Shown: in pieces, positions 42,921-54,200 of the stretch
Layout of the letters: every line of letters begins with the position of its first letter
How positions within the stretch are numbered: position 1 is the first letter of the stretch
Assembly: GCF_000143415.4 (NCBI RefSeq)
Contig: NW_003314335.1
Span: 153,424 to 217,423, forward strand
DNA: 64,000 nucleotides
Source: Selaginella moellendorffii
Taxonomy: Eukaryota > Streptophyta > Lycopodiopsida > Selaginellales > Selaginellaceae
Direction of reading: 5' to 3'
Made by a program: the position numbers and the translations under genes
Notes under the pieces: generated by a model
Told to the model about the DNA's origin: nothing
The model's input: the letters and a program-made list of their open reading frames with translations, nothing else
Database searches by the model: none

Positions 42921-45840
42921 CTCTATTTATCAATTTTTTTAATTACTAGTTCTTAGAGGTACACCACAAAAGAAGTTCACCAATTCCAAAGTATTAATCA
43001 AGGAAGTATTTTCATTGTTTGTCCCAGCAATCTCTTTCATAATGCCACTAACTATTAGCTAGCCCAAAGTCTATCTCAAGTAATTTGATAATTTAGCTCT
43101 TATAAAAGGTGTGAAAAATTTACCATAAACATTATATGAAAAACATCCATGCAACCAAAATCTATAACTTGGAATAAAGAATGGTTAAGAATCTTTTAAA
43201 CCATCAAAAAAACACTTGAAGCCCATTCACAATAAACAAAAGTGTTATGTTTATCTACCATGACCATTTCATAGATGCCCAAGCTCTTTTCCATAAGCAA
43301 ATTAAGTTTCTTCAATTTATATTAGGGACATTTAGAGTATATTATTTTCAATCCAAGTGTTACACACAATTTTTTGAGTTTTAAAGTGGTAATTTCTGTC
43401 TTTGAACTTTTGCCACAGGATGTAGAAAAACCACCACAATAGACATTTGCGCTATATCCACCTTCTACCAATAAATCAATTATTGTCTTTTTTTCATTGG
43501 TCCAAATAAAGTTTTTTAGCCTTATTGCCATCTCCATTCTTTAAGTACTAATGCAATAACAATCATTTCTTCCCTGAATATGGAGCATTGGCTAGCTAAC
43601 CATAATGTTAACTTCCTTGTTGACCATTTTCCTGACCATCATTGATCTAGTTAACTTATAGTTTTGGCAAAAACATTTAAATCTTAATGATAACATTAAT
43701 TAATGTTGTTAGAAAATCCTTCTTAACTTTTGTTCCATATCCATTGAGCTCAAACTTTTGATAAAATATTACACCTTTAGTAGCTCATTATAAATGCTTA
43801 TGAAACTAAGGCAAAAATCACAAAACTTATAAGCATATGCAAATCCCTATATAATCTCTAGTAACTAGTTCACAATATCAACCTCTTCAAATTTTTTGCA
43901 AATGAACATTCATGAAATCACTCCAAAAAGTTAGTTTTGATATCATTATTTTAATTTTCTCATTTCGATTTCTCTAGATAAGGATCATATTTATGCAGAC
44001 CTGTGCATCCTTGCTCATGTGAATTTTGTGGCAAAACAGAAGCAACAGAAGGAGTTTGTTCTAGAGTTTATGGACATGGAAATCAAGACAAAGAGATTTT
44101 GATCCCAGCCTTTTTCCAAGCCTAGATTTTTTAGGTGCTGTTGCTGGATTGCAAATTCCCATTTTTAGAAGACCATAAAATTAATAATAATTTTAGAGTA
44201 TGGATAAAAGAACTATTTGGCCCTGAATAGAAGCTTACATATGCTATTAACACATATTCAATCACACACTTGCTATTTAAAAGGAAATTCTAGGTTATAG
44301 AGGAAACAAAAAATCACACTCAATACATTTGATCATTTAGGTCCCACTTGGGTCTATCATCAGATACCATAGACTCACTAGGAGACTTTACTCCACCTTT
44401 AACTGGACAAATTTTCCTTGGGCAAAGAGCATATGGTGGTGCTACACCTTTAGAATTAAACGATATGTTGATGATGGGCAGCAGACCATTGACAGAACAT
44501 ATCTCTTCAATAGATGGTTTAGACTCCAAATTCATTTATGCACCAGGCTGATAAAGTGCACAATCCATGGCATGATTTGGTGAATTTGGGCACCAAAACA
44601 AGTATTTCTCACCTACCTTAGAAGGATCTAGTTCCACATTGTGGTACTTCTCACCAGCCATTAGAAGTATTATCCATTTGTCAAGAGAGTTTTGATGTTC
44701 CTAATCTTTGGAAGAAGTAAATCCCTTAGGATTAGAAGGAGAAAAAGGAGGAGGCCAACCTGATTTATACACTACTAGATAAGGCATACATAAAGTCTAA
44801 ATTAAATAAAATTTTCAAATCCATGGATCCATAAAAATAAGACAAGTAGGCTATAATTAGCTTGGACCTAATTATTATTAAATATTATTATTATTTCTGG
44901 ATGATGTTTGGCTAAATTCTAAAAACACATAGTAGAGGTTTATAAAAAGACCTAATCAAACTAAAACGAATATACTCTAAATATCTACTGATGTGGCTGC
45001 CAGATTCCCTCAACTGAATGAAAAAACCCTTACATTGCACTATCACCATATTCTATTGGAACAAATAGATCAAATAGCATTAAATAGATTTGACAAGACA
45101 AAAACATTTAGTTTGGTTCAATCAGTTTTTGTGTTTGCTCAATGGCTTTTATGCATAGGCACAATAAACAGACACAAACCAGTAGGGCTCTTTTTAAATG
45201 GAGCAAACAAATGCACATTGCTCATGTTGGCAAGAGAAGGCTCTTATCTGTTCAGAGCTTTGTGCTTATGTCCTGTGGGCATGAGCAACTGCTTTATCCC
45301 ATCAACTGCTAGTTGGCAGTCAGCACAATTTCTTCTGGACAGCATTGGCTGCGAACTCATGAAAGGGATGGAGCAAATGGAAGCTACATATAGGTGGAAA
45401 CTACTCACTAGAGCTGGAGCAAGCCATGCCCTAGAGCCCTAAGGCTGCAATTCTGGAGAAACCTGTTCTTACATACTTATGCTTGGAGAGGTTACAGTGA
45501 AGCTGTTCACCACTTTTGTGCCCACCATTGTTTTCATGGCAATTCAGTTCGGTTTTTGTTCAGGGAATCATAGCAAAGAAGTTTGTGATGCACAAATGGC
45601 GAGTATTCACACAGAAGGGTGAGATTACCCAGACAATGCAGAGGACGAGCTCTAAATTAAAAGAACAACACCGTGGTGACGTTTGCAACAACATAAAATG
45701 GCTGGTAAGGTTTTCTTTTTGTTTTCTTTTTTATGTATATCACTGGGTTTTAAGAGAAAGGTGCTTGCAAATCTGATACTAGACAGTGTTCGTGCACAAA
45801 CCTTTGGGTTCAATGGCGACCCTTGGCAACAATGACTATG
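42921..45840. other. AT-rich region with degraded repeat-like frames
   Basis: No gene is supported. Minus-strand frames near 44320-44640 (CPRKICPVKGGVKSPS; KVGEKYLFWCPNSPNHAMDC) and plus-strand frames near 44993-45442 and 45516-45776 are protein-like in parts. They lack recognisable domains and are interrupted, so they are best read as decayed mobile elements or pseudogenes. Confidence 0.4.
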
Positions 45841-46190
45841 TCAGCAAATCTTAGAAATGTTGGACTGGGCGATGGTCACCGCTCCACTAGACTTCGCGTG
45901 AAGCTGCACTAGCTCTTTGCCGCCGCTCCCCTCTCCTGGAGCAGACACGACAACGAAGCTCATGAGGTTGGCTTGTGGTTTCTCCTCTTCATCCAGGTGA
46001 GCGTCGTCTACAATAGTGAACACCGGAGCCAGCACACTATCTCCTCTACGAATGGGCTCATCTTGTGAGCACTTATGTGACCACGAAAGATCACTCATCG
46101 CTTTCCACCTCTTATGATAGTTGTCCGTGGAGACCCAAAACTGACTGTCCGCAATGCCTCTCCTTATCACGATCTAACATATACCAAAAT
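45841..46190 (-). CDS. Unidentified coding-like exon (about 110 codons)
   Basis: The minus strand is open from an acceptor-like TTAG near 46176 to a stop at 45841. The composition is balanced and more GC-rich than the flanks (DEPIRRGDSVLAPVFTIVDD; EEKPQANLMSFVVVSAPGEG). No ATG starts it, so it would be a terminal exon or a fragment. I do not recognise the family. Confidence 0.3.
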
Positions 46191-46830
46191 CACCTCAGAG
46201 TGCTCAGAAACCTTGCACCCCTGCTCTCTCCTCGGCCGCTGCCGCTTCATCTCATAACCAAATTAGGACTCTTAAGGTAGTAGCTGGCATAGAATATCTC
46301 TTCAGCAAAGGTCTAAACATTTTCATACTTCATTGTGAGATGTCCTTTGTGTTCTTGTTCTTGACAATTCTACTCCAACGCTTTTTGCAGCTTGTATGAT
46401 CAATAGAAAAGAATTAGTGGGATAAAAAATAGGAGATCTCTATATCAAACCTACATCTCTTCATTGGTAGTGATTGCAAGGAATCTTCATCTGAACGGCA
46501 AATGCAGCCTGAGAACTGTAACCCAAGGTCACGGCTTGATCCGCCCCAGTCATCATCAGGGTCCCCTTATATTGTGATTACAACCTCTACCTAAAACATG
46601 TCTACCTCCACTACAAATTGTCTCCGCTCGTGCATATTGCGTGCGCTCTGGTTTTTCCAAGTCCTTGCGCTCTTGTCTACGACCACCAAGGCAAGGAGCT
46701 ATTTGCGCTCGAGTCACCAATATCGATCGTCGTGGGAGCGTTCGTTCCTCGCCTACCAGGCTTCAGGCTCGTCTTGTCGCAGCTGTGCGGTCGAGGATGG
46801 GAGATCGGGGTTTTGACCCTCGGCAAGAGA

Positions 46831-47645
46831 ATGGCACGACTCGTGCAAGCCATTACGGAGTCAGACTTGGAAACTGCGTACGCAGCCATAGATCTCGTAG
46901 ACAGCTTGAACATGCTGGTCCCAGGCGAGAACAGAGAGGCCCCGCTACTTGCAGCAGTGAAGCGGCACCATCGACTGGGTGCCTCTGCTGCTGGTGATGG
47001 ATTTGTCCAGTATCTTTTGGAAAACGGGGCAGACCCAGACTTTCCATTGCCGGATGAGATTTTGCACTGGTCAGGTAACATGTCTTTCTTGTCACAACCT
47101 TTACATTGTCACTCGTATGGTTGGTTCTCTTTCCAGGCGTACCCACCTTGCCGTCCCTGTATGCCAGCGGCCATCAAATGGATGACTTGGTCACGCTCTT
47201 CAAGCCCATAGCGCAGCCTGTCGAGGCTCTCACCAGCAAGCACTTGTGCAACGCTCGCGATCCCGAGCATCTGGAGCTCTTGCTCTTGCTCCCGCATATG
47301 GATCCCAACCGGACCTCGCCGGAGGGCTGGCTCCCTCTCATCGCTCCGCTGAATCGAATAGAATTGGAGAATGTCAAACTGCTGATAGCCGCTGGGGCCG
47401 ATCCAACGCTGCCGACTTATGATGGCTTTTGCCCGCTCGCCAGAGCGGCATTCTCGAATGAGGACGAAGAGATCTTGCGAATTATGGCTAAGGTGGCCAG
47501 CAATATCAACGTGAAACCAGGGGAGTATACGGTTCTCCGCAGTGCTGCAGAGGCTGGAGTGTGTCGAGTTTTACTTGAGTGCGGGGCGTCGATGGACGAT
47601 GACGATGGATTACCCGACTTGAGGTCTGCTTGCAATCCATGGTAA
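46831..47645 (+). CDS. Ankyrin-repeat protein
   Basis: Two exons (46831-47074, 47137-47645), 250 residues. Ankyrin-like units include APLLAAVKRHHRL...YLLENGADPDFP, EGWLPLIAPLNRIELENVKL followed by LIAAGADPTLP, and TVLRSAAEAGVCRVLLECGA. Consensus residues are partly degenerate. The frame is open without ATG for about 70 codons upstream of the chosen start (MARLVQAITESDL), so another exon or an older N-terminus may exist. It has no other domain; a binding role is all that can be inferred. Confidence 0.6.
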
Positions 47646-47702
47646 TCTAAGTTCTTGCTTATTCAATTTTGTTCTATGCACTTGAAGTGTAAGCAGAACA
47701 AG

Positions 47703-48008
47703 TTAAAGAAGAACAACTGCTAGAACGGTAGCTACTGCCCCAAAAATGGGCACTTGCAATCCAACAGCTGCGCCCTCTTGCAAGAAATCTGGGCTTGGAA
47801 ACGGGCTGGGATCAAAATCCCTCCTCGCTCTTCTTCCGGGAACTACGGCTTGATCATCCTCGTCTTCATTTCCACGCCCACGAACTCTGCCTCGTAACGA
47901 GCTCTCCAGCATCAATGCCGGATCGAATGTATCCTCTCCTTGGATTGAGACCGCCAGCAGCAAAACCAGGAGGAAGATCGACGCCACCAAATTCGCACAA
48001 ATCGCCAT
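47703..48008 (-). CDS. Small secreted, probably GPI-anchored protein (left arm of divergent pair)
   Basis: Single exon, 101 residues. A strong signal peptide (ANLVASIFLLVLLLAVSIQG) leads to a short hydrophilic mature part with an Arg/Gly motif (LRGRVRGRGNEDEDD), dibasic sites (GRRARRDFDPSPFP), and a C-terminal hydrophobic tail (PIFGAVATVLAVVLL), the layout of a GPI-anchored arabinogalactan-like peptide or a pro-peptide. I do not know a named family. A near-identical copy is at 53186-53494. TATA-like sequence lies about 60 bp upstream. Confidence 0.6.
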   Translation of the reverse strand: MAICANLVASIFLLVLLLAVSIQGEDTFDPALMLESSLRGRVRGRGNEDEDDQAVVPGRRARRDFDPSPFPSPDFLQEGAAVGLQVPIFGAVATVLAVVLL

Positions 48009-48328
48009 TCCTTTCCTTCTTTTTGCGATCGAAGCAATGCTATTGCTATCTAATTGATCCAACGCTTTTTATATATCGCGAGGGGAGATTTTGACCCTGT
48101 CAAGAAAGGAAAGTTCCTTGGGAGCGCATTTGACCGTGTGTACGCGAAATCTAATCTCACACACCACCTCACTTTCTTGACTAGATGAGTCCACGCGACG
48201 ATATTCTTTTCGTGTCTCCCGGCAGAGTTTTCTACTCATTCTTCGAAAGTGGCCTTGGATTTGGACGCGACAAAGGATCGCTATATAGGTCGAAAGAAGG
48301 GTATTTTCATCCCAAAAGATCACTGGCA
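48009..48328. promoter_or_regulatory. Shared promoter of two divergent small secreted-protein genes, with W-boxes
   Basis: The 320 bp between the two start codons carries a TATA box for each gene: TTTTTATATA at 48066-48075 for the minus gene and TATATA at 48282-48287 for the plus gene. Three W-box cores (TTGACC at 48091 and 48130; TTGACT at 48177) are the known binding site of WRKY factors. In the copy at 53.5 kb the first W-box core is changed but the other two are kept. Confidence 0.5.
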
Positions 48329-48559
48329 ATGAAGCCTTCGATCCTTGTTTTGGCATTGGTTTTGATCTTGGTAGCTCTCGAGGCATGGACAATTCGAGCG
48401 GAGCAACAAGCCCACACTCCAGAATCCAATCCAGTCCAATTGCAGCGCCGATCTAGACCACGAGCTAGAGGCGCGGGCACTAGCGGCAGCGCTGGATTGG
48501 AGGTGTCGGCGCTTGGGATAATTGGAATTGTCACTGCCGCCATAGCCGCGATTGCGTAA
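48329..48559 (+). CDS. Small secreted, probably GPI-anchored protein (right arm of divergent pair)
   Basis: Single exon, 76 residues. A signal peptide (MKPSILVLALVLILVALEAW) is followed by a short basic mature part with RRSRPRARGAG and a C-terminal hydrophobic tail (LGIIGIVTAAIAAIA). The layout matches its divergent neighbour (signal, Arg/Gly-rich core, GLxV then hydrophobic tail), so the two may be old paralogues. It is disrupted in the duplicated copy at 53.7 kb. Confidence 0.55.
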   Translation: MKPSILVLALVLILVALEAWTIRAEQQAHTPESNPVQLQRRSRPRARGAGTSGSAGLEVSALGIIGIVTAAIAAIA

Positions 48560-48621
48560 AGATTCTTTGTATATTCTTTGGCAATGTAAAGCACTCTTTT
48601 CTCTTTTCCTTGGAAGCCCTG

Positions 48622-49400
48622 ATGGGTCGTGTGTTACCAGCGAGTGAAGAGCCGCCGCCAGCACAGGAGTGTGAGTTTGATGTAGATGATCTTCTCCAGG
48701 TAAAAGTCTCCGGGGTTCTTGGAATGGGTGTCTCCAGATTTTCAATCTCTAGGCTGCAAGGTATGGAGAACTCGAGGAAGTCAAGCTCGTTGCTCCTCTT
48801 TTGCCGCAGAATTCACATAACGAGCAGGGATGCACAGGTAGAAGATTTCTCGCTTTGATTTTTTCTCGCGTATGATCTTACTACTCTAAAGCATTGCATA
48901 TGGCTTCTGCCAATGGTCACTTGAGCATTGTCAAGTATCTCGTCGAACGAGGAGAAGTAAGTCGCGTAGCGAAGGAGATCTTAGAAAATGTTTTTGATCG
49001 CTCGTGTTCACAGAATGTTAATGCTTGCAATGCCGAGAACAATACCCCTCTTCATTGGGCTGCTCTAAATGGCCAAGTTCAGGCATGTTTTTCTTCTTGC
49101 TATTCTTTCGTGATTCGCAAAGTGTTCTTCATTTGGATTTCTTGTTTTTTTTTCCCAGGTTGTGGAGGAGCTTATTGCTTCGGGAGCTAGCGCCTCAGCT
49201 TTGAACCGGTCTGATCATGAACTTTAGGCTCGAAAGTGTATCGGGTTTCAATTGCTCTTGCTTTTCCATTTTCCAGTTACGATCGGACGCCGGTAGACGA
49301 GGCCCTGTCTCGGGGAAAACAAGAAGTCGTGAACGCCATAGCAATTCTCACAGCCGCGGCATCCCTGGACGACACAAGTATACAAGAAGAGATTAACTAG
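48622..49400 (+). CDS. YAR1-like small ankyrin-repeat protein
   Basis: Six exons (48622-48699, 48753-48837, 48892-48956, 49014-49082, 49159-49208, 49277-49400), 156 residues. The acidic N-terminus (ECEFDVDDLLQAARYGELE) leads into ankyrin repeats: GCTALHMASANGHLSIVKYL, NNTPLHWAALNGQVQVVEEL and YDRTPVDEALSRGKQEVV. Yeast YAR1 is a ribosomal-protein chaperone of this size and layout; function here is inference. Exon 4 is best ended at a GC donor (CAG|GCATGT), because that keeps the G-x-x-x-VVEEL ankyrin consensus. A broken copy is at 53811-54180. Confidence 0.75.
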
Positions 49401-52400
49401 TAATTTAGTTGAAGAAGCTGGTTAGCCTCCTCACAGCCTGGGGCTTGAGGCCATGGTGGATATTAGATAAGCTCGCGTCTATTTCCTAACAATCGATCGC
49501 GCCATAGTAGATCAAGCTTTCCCAGACCATTCAAATTAAATTATGCTTTCTACTTTACTTTCATAGGTTCCTTAAGAATAGAATGTTTTTTTTATGTAAA
49601 GTGATATTTATATTATAATTTTACCTATTCATTTAACTTATATTCTTTTCAAACAGAAAACCCAAACATTTGAAATAGATGATTGAATCATATATTTTTA
49701 ACACTTCTAAAAAGAATTATATTTTCTTCTTAGATAGAGATTATAATTTTTTAATAAGTTAAATGAATTATAATAATAAAGAAAAAGCTATTATATGTTT
49801 AAGAGCTTATAATAGATGGAAAACACTAAAATTACAAAAAAATGCATACAGTTATTTAAAGATTTAGTATTATAAAACTTATTTATAAAATAGAATAATA
49901 AGAAGGTTAATTATTTAAAACTTTCATTTATAGGTTATAAATTTTATTAGAAAGAATAATTTATAATTATTCTAACATTACAAAATAATATTGTTGAATT
50001 ATTATAAATAAAATATATTATAAATTAGCACTATATTCTTTAAAAAAGTAAGTTATAGATTTATGAAAATAGTTTTAAATATTTTTTCTTATATTGTGTA
50101 AGGAAAAATATTTATCATGCTTTATTATAATGTTTGCTTAGTAGTCCATTGTAAAAATAAAAATGATGATTGTAAAGATATAAATGATAATTATAAGTGT
50201 TATAATTGAGACACAACTCTAAATAAATAAGTTTAAGTTATAGCAAACATTTATATTCTATACTACTTTAAATAATTTATAAGGTTTATTTAAAAGATTT
50301 ATCTCAACCAACTTGAATGTTTATTATTTTTATATAAATTAATTTAACTTTTAAAAAACTATTATGGCGTTTTACTTAGATAATTAAATAATATTTGATA
50401 GAAAATAAATACTTTAAACAAATAATGCTAAAGAAAATATTTAATTTTTATTTCCTTTGGATATTAACTTATATGAGTGCATGGAATACAAAAATATGCA
50501 TATCAATTAGCCTAGAAACCTTAGTTTATATACAAAAGGTCTAAATTGAAACCAATCCAACAATTTATATCCCACTGTGCTAATATTAATATATAGCATT
50601 GTATCTATACACTTGGACCTTATATCATTCCTTCCTCTCAAAACAATATAAGATAGTTAGAGTTCTATTGTGGATGGGCCAGGAACATTATGAGGAAGCA
50701 TTAATGGATTTATAATTGGTGTTAGTTGTTCTTGATCCCTTTGTACAAAGCATTTCAATTAATATATTGTAAACGACTAAATTTTCCATTTTACTTTAAT
50801 CATTTAACCACATTTTTGACCATTTAGAATTTCTCTCACAACCTTTATAACTCATATTCCCAACTTATAGACATATTAACCTTATGGCCATGTTTATTTA
50901 CCTTTATCTCATTGGTAATCCAAAACCACTCATACCATAGTCTTATCTCCCAAAGATTAAACCCTTCATCAATGAGTAGTTATCTCAAGACCACACTTTA
51001 ACATCCTTAGGATGCACAAAGAAATGGGAAACACCCTTCATCAATATCCCTTCTTTAGTCTTTAATAAATCCCTTTCTATCCACAGCTGTACTCACTAAC
51101 ATTGCCACTAGTTTAAGGTTTAAAGGTTTAACCATTAAATCTCATTAACATTTAGGACTTCCTTGCCGTGTAAGTGTATCTTTAGTCACTACACAAGAGG
51201 ATTGTTCTTCTTCTTTTCCACAGTTTAAGATTTGGGGATAATATTTCAAAACATCGTAACCCAATGTGAGTCTTATGGGTACTTTTTTTACCTTCTGCCT
51301 TTGGGTGCCCTAACTATGTGGCTAGAGCGAGGTTTTAATGAGCTATGCCAAGTATCCAAGTATGTGGTGCCACTTATATTTAAATTAGGAGCATTGACCA
51401 TTTGATTTCCTAGAGGAGCTAAAGTTGGTTCTTGAACACTTTAGTAAGTTACCTCACTTGTCCATCTATATTCATTTAACCTTAGACTCTTTAATGGTTA
51501 TATCATCACCTACTACATAGATATACCTTTGTTTAATTATATTAACTTTTGCTACCAAATTAGTTTTATTGGAATCTTTCCCTTACTATCCTTTTGGAGT
51601 TCACCAAACCCCCCAGGGTTTGGGAGATGATTGCTTTGGACTTTCACCTTTGGACTTAGACTCAAACTTAAACTTAGTTCTGATTTTGGTCTTGGTTTTA
51701 GTCTTGGTCTTAGTCCCTATTTCGAACTCCATCTCAGACTCTTTATTAGACTCTATTTTGAATTCTTTCTCAAATTCCATTTTAGACTCCTTCTCAAACT
51801 CCTTGAATTCCTTATCGGAATCGACACTTTTATGTATCATAATATTTGCCATATGACAGTCCTTCTTGTGCCCTTTTTAGAGACTTATTCATTAATTGCT
51901 TCATGCTCATTTGTTAAACACTTTGTTCGGAGTTTCACTTTTGTTCTCAACTTTCCATGTCAAAGCTTTTAATCTAAACGTGTTACATTTGTTAAACTTT
52001 CATTTTAACCACTATTATGTGCAACACTTTCAACTCCACTTTAGGGCTTAGGGATTTATGTTTACCATCTTGGAGTTTAGATCTAAATTCATGTGTATTA
52101 CAACAAACAAACTTAAGAGATAACTTATATAAGGAATATAAAATGTAAAATATTTTATATAAAAGGAATATAAATTTAAATATAAAAGGAAAAGGCCCAT
52201 GGATAAGAATACCCCCTTTTAAAGTCTTGGGATACTTAGGGTTAACTATCTTTAAATTTAACTAGTATGCATTAGCTTAATTTAGATTTCTTGGGAGATA
52301 CATGTTTTTTCACACATTTTTTCATGTTTTTTTTCACTCTCACATTCCCAAAGTATATACCTTTTTATCTCTCTTATGCCACATTTGACACTTGTCTTTG

Positions 52401-52859
52401 GGAAAATTGATACATTAACTAATACATGCTTTTTATAGATTTTGTGCACTCTTACATTTCTAAGGTATATGCCTTTGTGTCTCCTTTGCTCACATGATTG
52501 GCTTGAGAAATGAATTTTGCATTTAAACAGTAGGTACTATTGCATTGCTAACAACATAAAATATTGTGTTTTAGTTACCTATTGTCCTTTCCACAATATC
52601 CTCAATGTGGCTGTTTGAATAATTTCTTGAATATTCAAGCACTTCATCCTCACTACAAGTAACAATCACTTTCCAGCCTTAGCAATTGTCTTCTTAGCTT
52701 TGTCATATATAAAAAAACTCTTCCTGCTACGCTCCTTGCCAGGTCCATTCCACTAGATCCCATGCTAACTCATGAATCATTTGCTATCTAACCACAAAAG
52801 CTTTAACCTTTTATGACTAGCAAGTCCATCCTGGCCATTTTCTTTTCCGCCATTGTTCT
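49401..52859. other. Strongly AT-rich, repeat-bearing intergenic region
   Basis: No gene is supported. The part from about 49560 to 50450 is duplicated at about 54320-55250. At 51640-51860 there is imprecise tandem repetition of TTGGTCTTAGTC-like and GACTCC-like units, giving repetitive frames on both strands (V/L-rich on plus, K/E-rich on minus). At 52020-52090 a run (CTCCACTTTAGGGCTTAGGG) resembles positions 20-40 of the window. Confidence 0.5.
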
Positions 52860-53080
52860 CATAGTGTTTCACGGCATCAGCCATTCTTTTTAAGAAAGCA
52901 CAAGAAGGAAACAATTAAGTAAACCAACTGTTCAAGAAGTTTATGCATTGAATGAAATTTAAGACGACCCTTTCTTACTCCTCACATATCTGAAGGAAAC
53001 GTAGAGGATTGCAAACAAGGCTGGATGGACAGTTACATTGTACATACTGCCAATGTTTAAAATTGATCTGCATACTTCTT
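52860..53080 (-). pseudogene. QPT gene fragment (around exons 4-5)
   Basis: The segment matches the intact QPT gene at about 58195-58560 in patches: CATCAGCCATT...AAGAAAGCACAAGA, CTGTTCAAGAAG, GAAATTTAA(G/A)ACGACCC and GGATT(G/A)CAAACAAGGCTGG. It includes intron sequence, so it arose by DNA duplication, not by retroposition. It is heavily deleted and non-functional. Confidence 0.7.
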
Positions 53081-53185
53081 GAATGAATCTTCCCGGTCGG
53101 ATGGCGTAGGTTTTCAGCAACACCCTACAGCCGATCTGAACCGTCGGATTGAAAAGAGTATCGTACGGCTAGAAACTGTTTAAAT

Positions 53186-53494
53186 TCATATGAGAAGAAC
53201 ACCTGCTAGAACGGTAGCTACTGCCCCAAAAATGGGCACTTGCAATCTAATAGCAGCGCCCTCTTGCAAGAAATCTGGTCTTGGAAATGGGCTGGGATCA
53301 AAATCCCTCCTCGCTCTTCTTCCTGGAACTACGGCTTGATCATCCTCGTCTTGATTTCCACGCCCGTGAACTCTGCCTCTTAACGAGCTCTCCAGCACCA
53401 ATGCCGGATCGAATCTATCCTCTCCTTGGATTGTGACCGCCAGTAGCAAAACTAGGAGGAAGATCGACGCCACCAAATTCGCACGAATCGCCAT
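53186..53494 (-). CDS. Small secreted, probably GPI-anchored protein, duplicate copy
   Basis: Single exon, 102 residues, about 90 percent identical to the product of 47703-48008, with an intact frame: signal peptide, LRGRVHGRGNQDEDD, GRRARRDFDPSPFP and a hydrophobic tail. The stop codon lies in a different flanking sequence (a dispersed repeat), adding one residue. The TATA box and two of the three W-box cores upstream are kept, so it may be expressed. Confidence 0.5.
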   Translation of the reverse strand: MAIRANLVASIFLLVLLLAVTIQGEDRFDPALVLESSLRGRVHGRGNQDEDDQAVVPGRRARRDFDPSPFPRPDFLQEGAAIRLQVPIFGAVATVLAGVLLI

Positions 53495-53671
53495 TCCTTC
53501 CCTTCTTTTTGCGATCGAAGCAATGCTATCAAATTGATCCAAGTTACAACCCTTTTTATATATCGCGAGGGGAGATCTAGACCCTGTCAAGAAGGAAAGG
53601 TCCTTGGGAGCGCATTTGACCGTGTGTACGCGAAATCTAATTTCACACACCACTGCACTTTCTTGACTAGA

Positions 53672-54200
53672 TCCAGGTTTTGATGTTGGTAGCTCTCGAG
53701 GCATGGACAATTCGAGCGGAGCAACAAGCCCACGCTCCAGAATCCAATCCAGTCCAATTGCAGCGCGCTCGATCTAAACCACGAGCTAGAGGCGCGGGCA
53801 CTAGCGGCAGCGATGCACAGGTAGAAGATTTCTCGCTTTGATTTTTTCTCGCCTGTGATCTTACTACTCTAAAGCATTGCATATGGCTTCTGCCAATGGT
53901 CACTTGAGCATTGTCAAGTATCTCATCGAACGAGGAGAAGTAAGTCGCGTAGCGAAGGAGATCTTAGAAAATGTTTTTGATCGCTCGTGTTCACAGAATG
54001 TTAATGCTTGCAATGCCGAGAACAATACCCCTCTTCATTGGGCTCCTCTAAATGGCCAGTTCAGGCATGTTTTTCTTCTTGCTACAAAGTGTTCTTCATT
54101 TCAATTTCTTTTCTTTTTCCCAGGTTGTGGAGGAGTTTATTGCTTTAGGAACTAGTGCCTCAGCTTTGAACTGGTCTGATCATGAACTTGAAGTTGAAGA
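53672..54200 (+). pseudogene. Deleted copy of the right-arm peptide gene fused to YAR1-like ankyrin exons
   Basis: Relative to 48329-49200 this copy has lost the start and much of the promoter of the peptide gene (only from the LVALEAW region onward remains). It has lost everything from within the peptide's tail to the end of ankyrin exon 2. Ankyrin exons 3 and 4 follow with the NGQ donor region shortened by one base and a partial exon 5 carrying substitutions. No start codon remains. Confidence 0.75.

Noticed and set aside
51601..51852. A Lys/Glu-rich 83-codon frame on the minus strand.
   Set aside because: It arises from tandem repeats of short units; the opposite strand is equally open and Val/Leu-rich, so it is repeat-driven.
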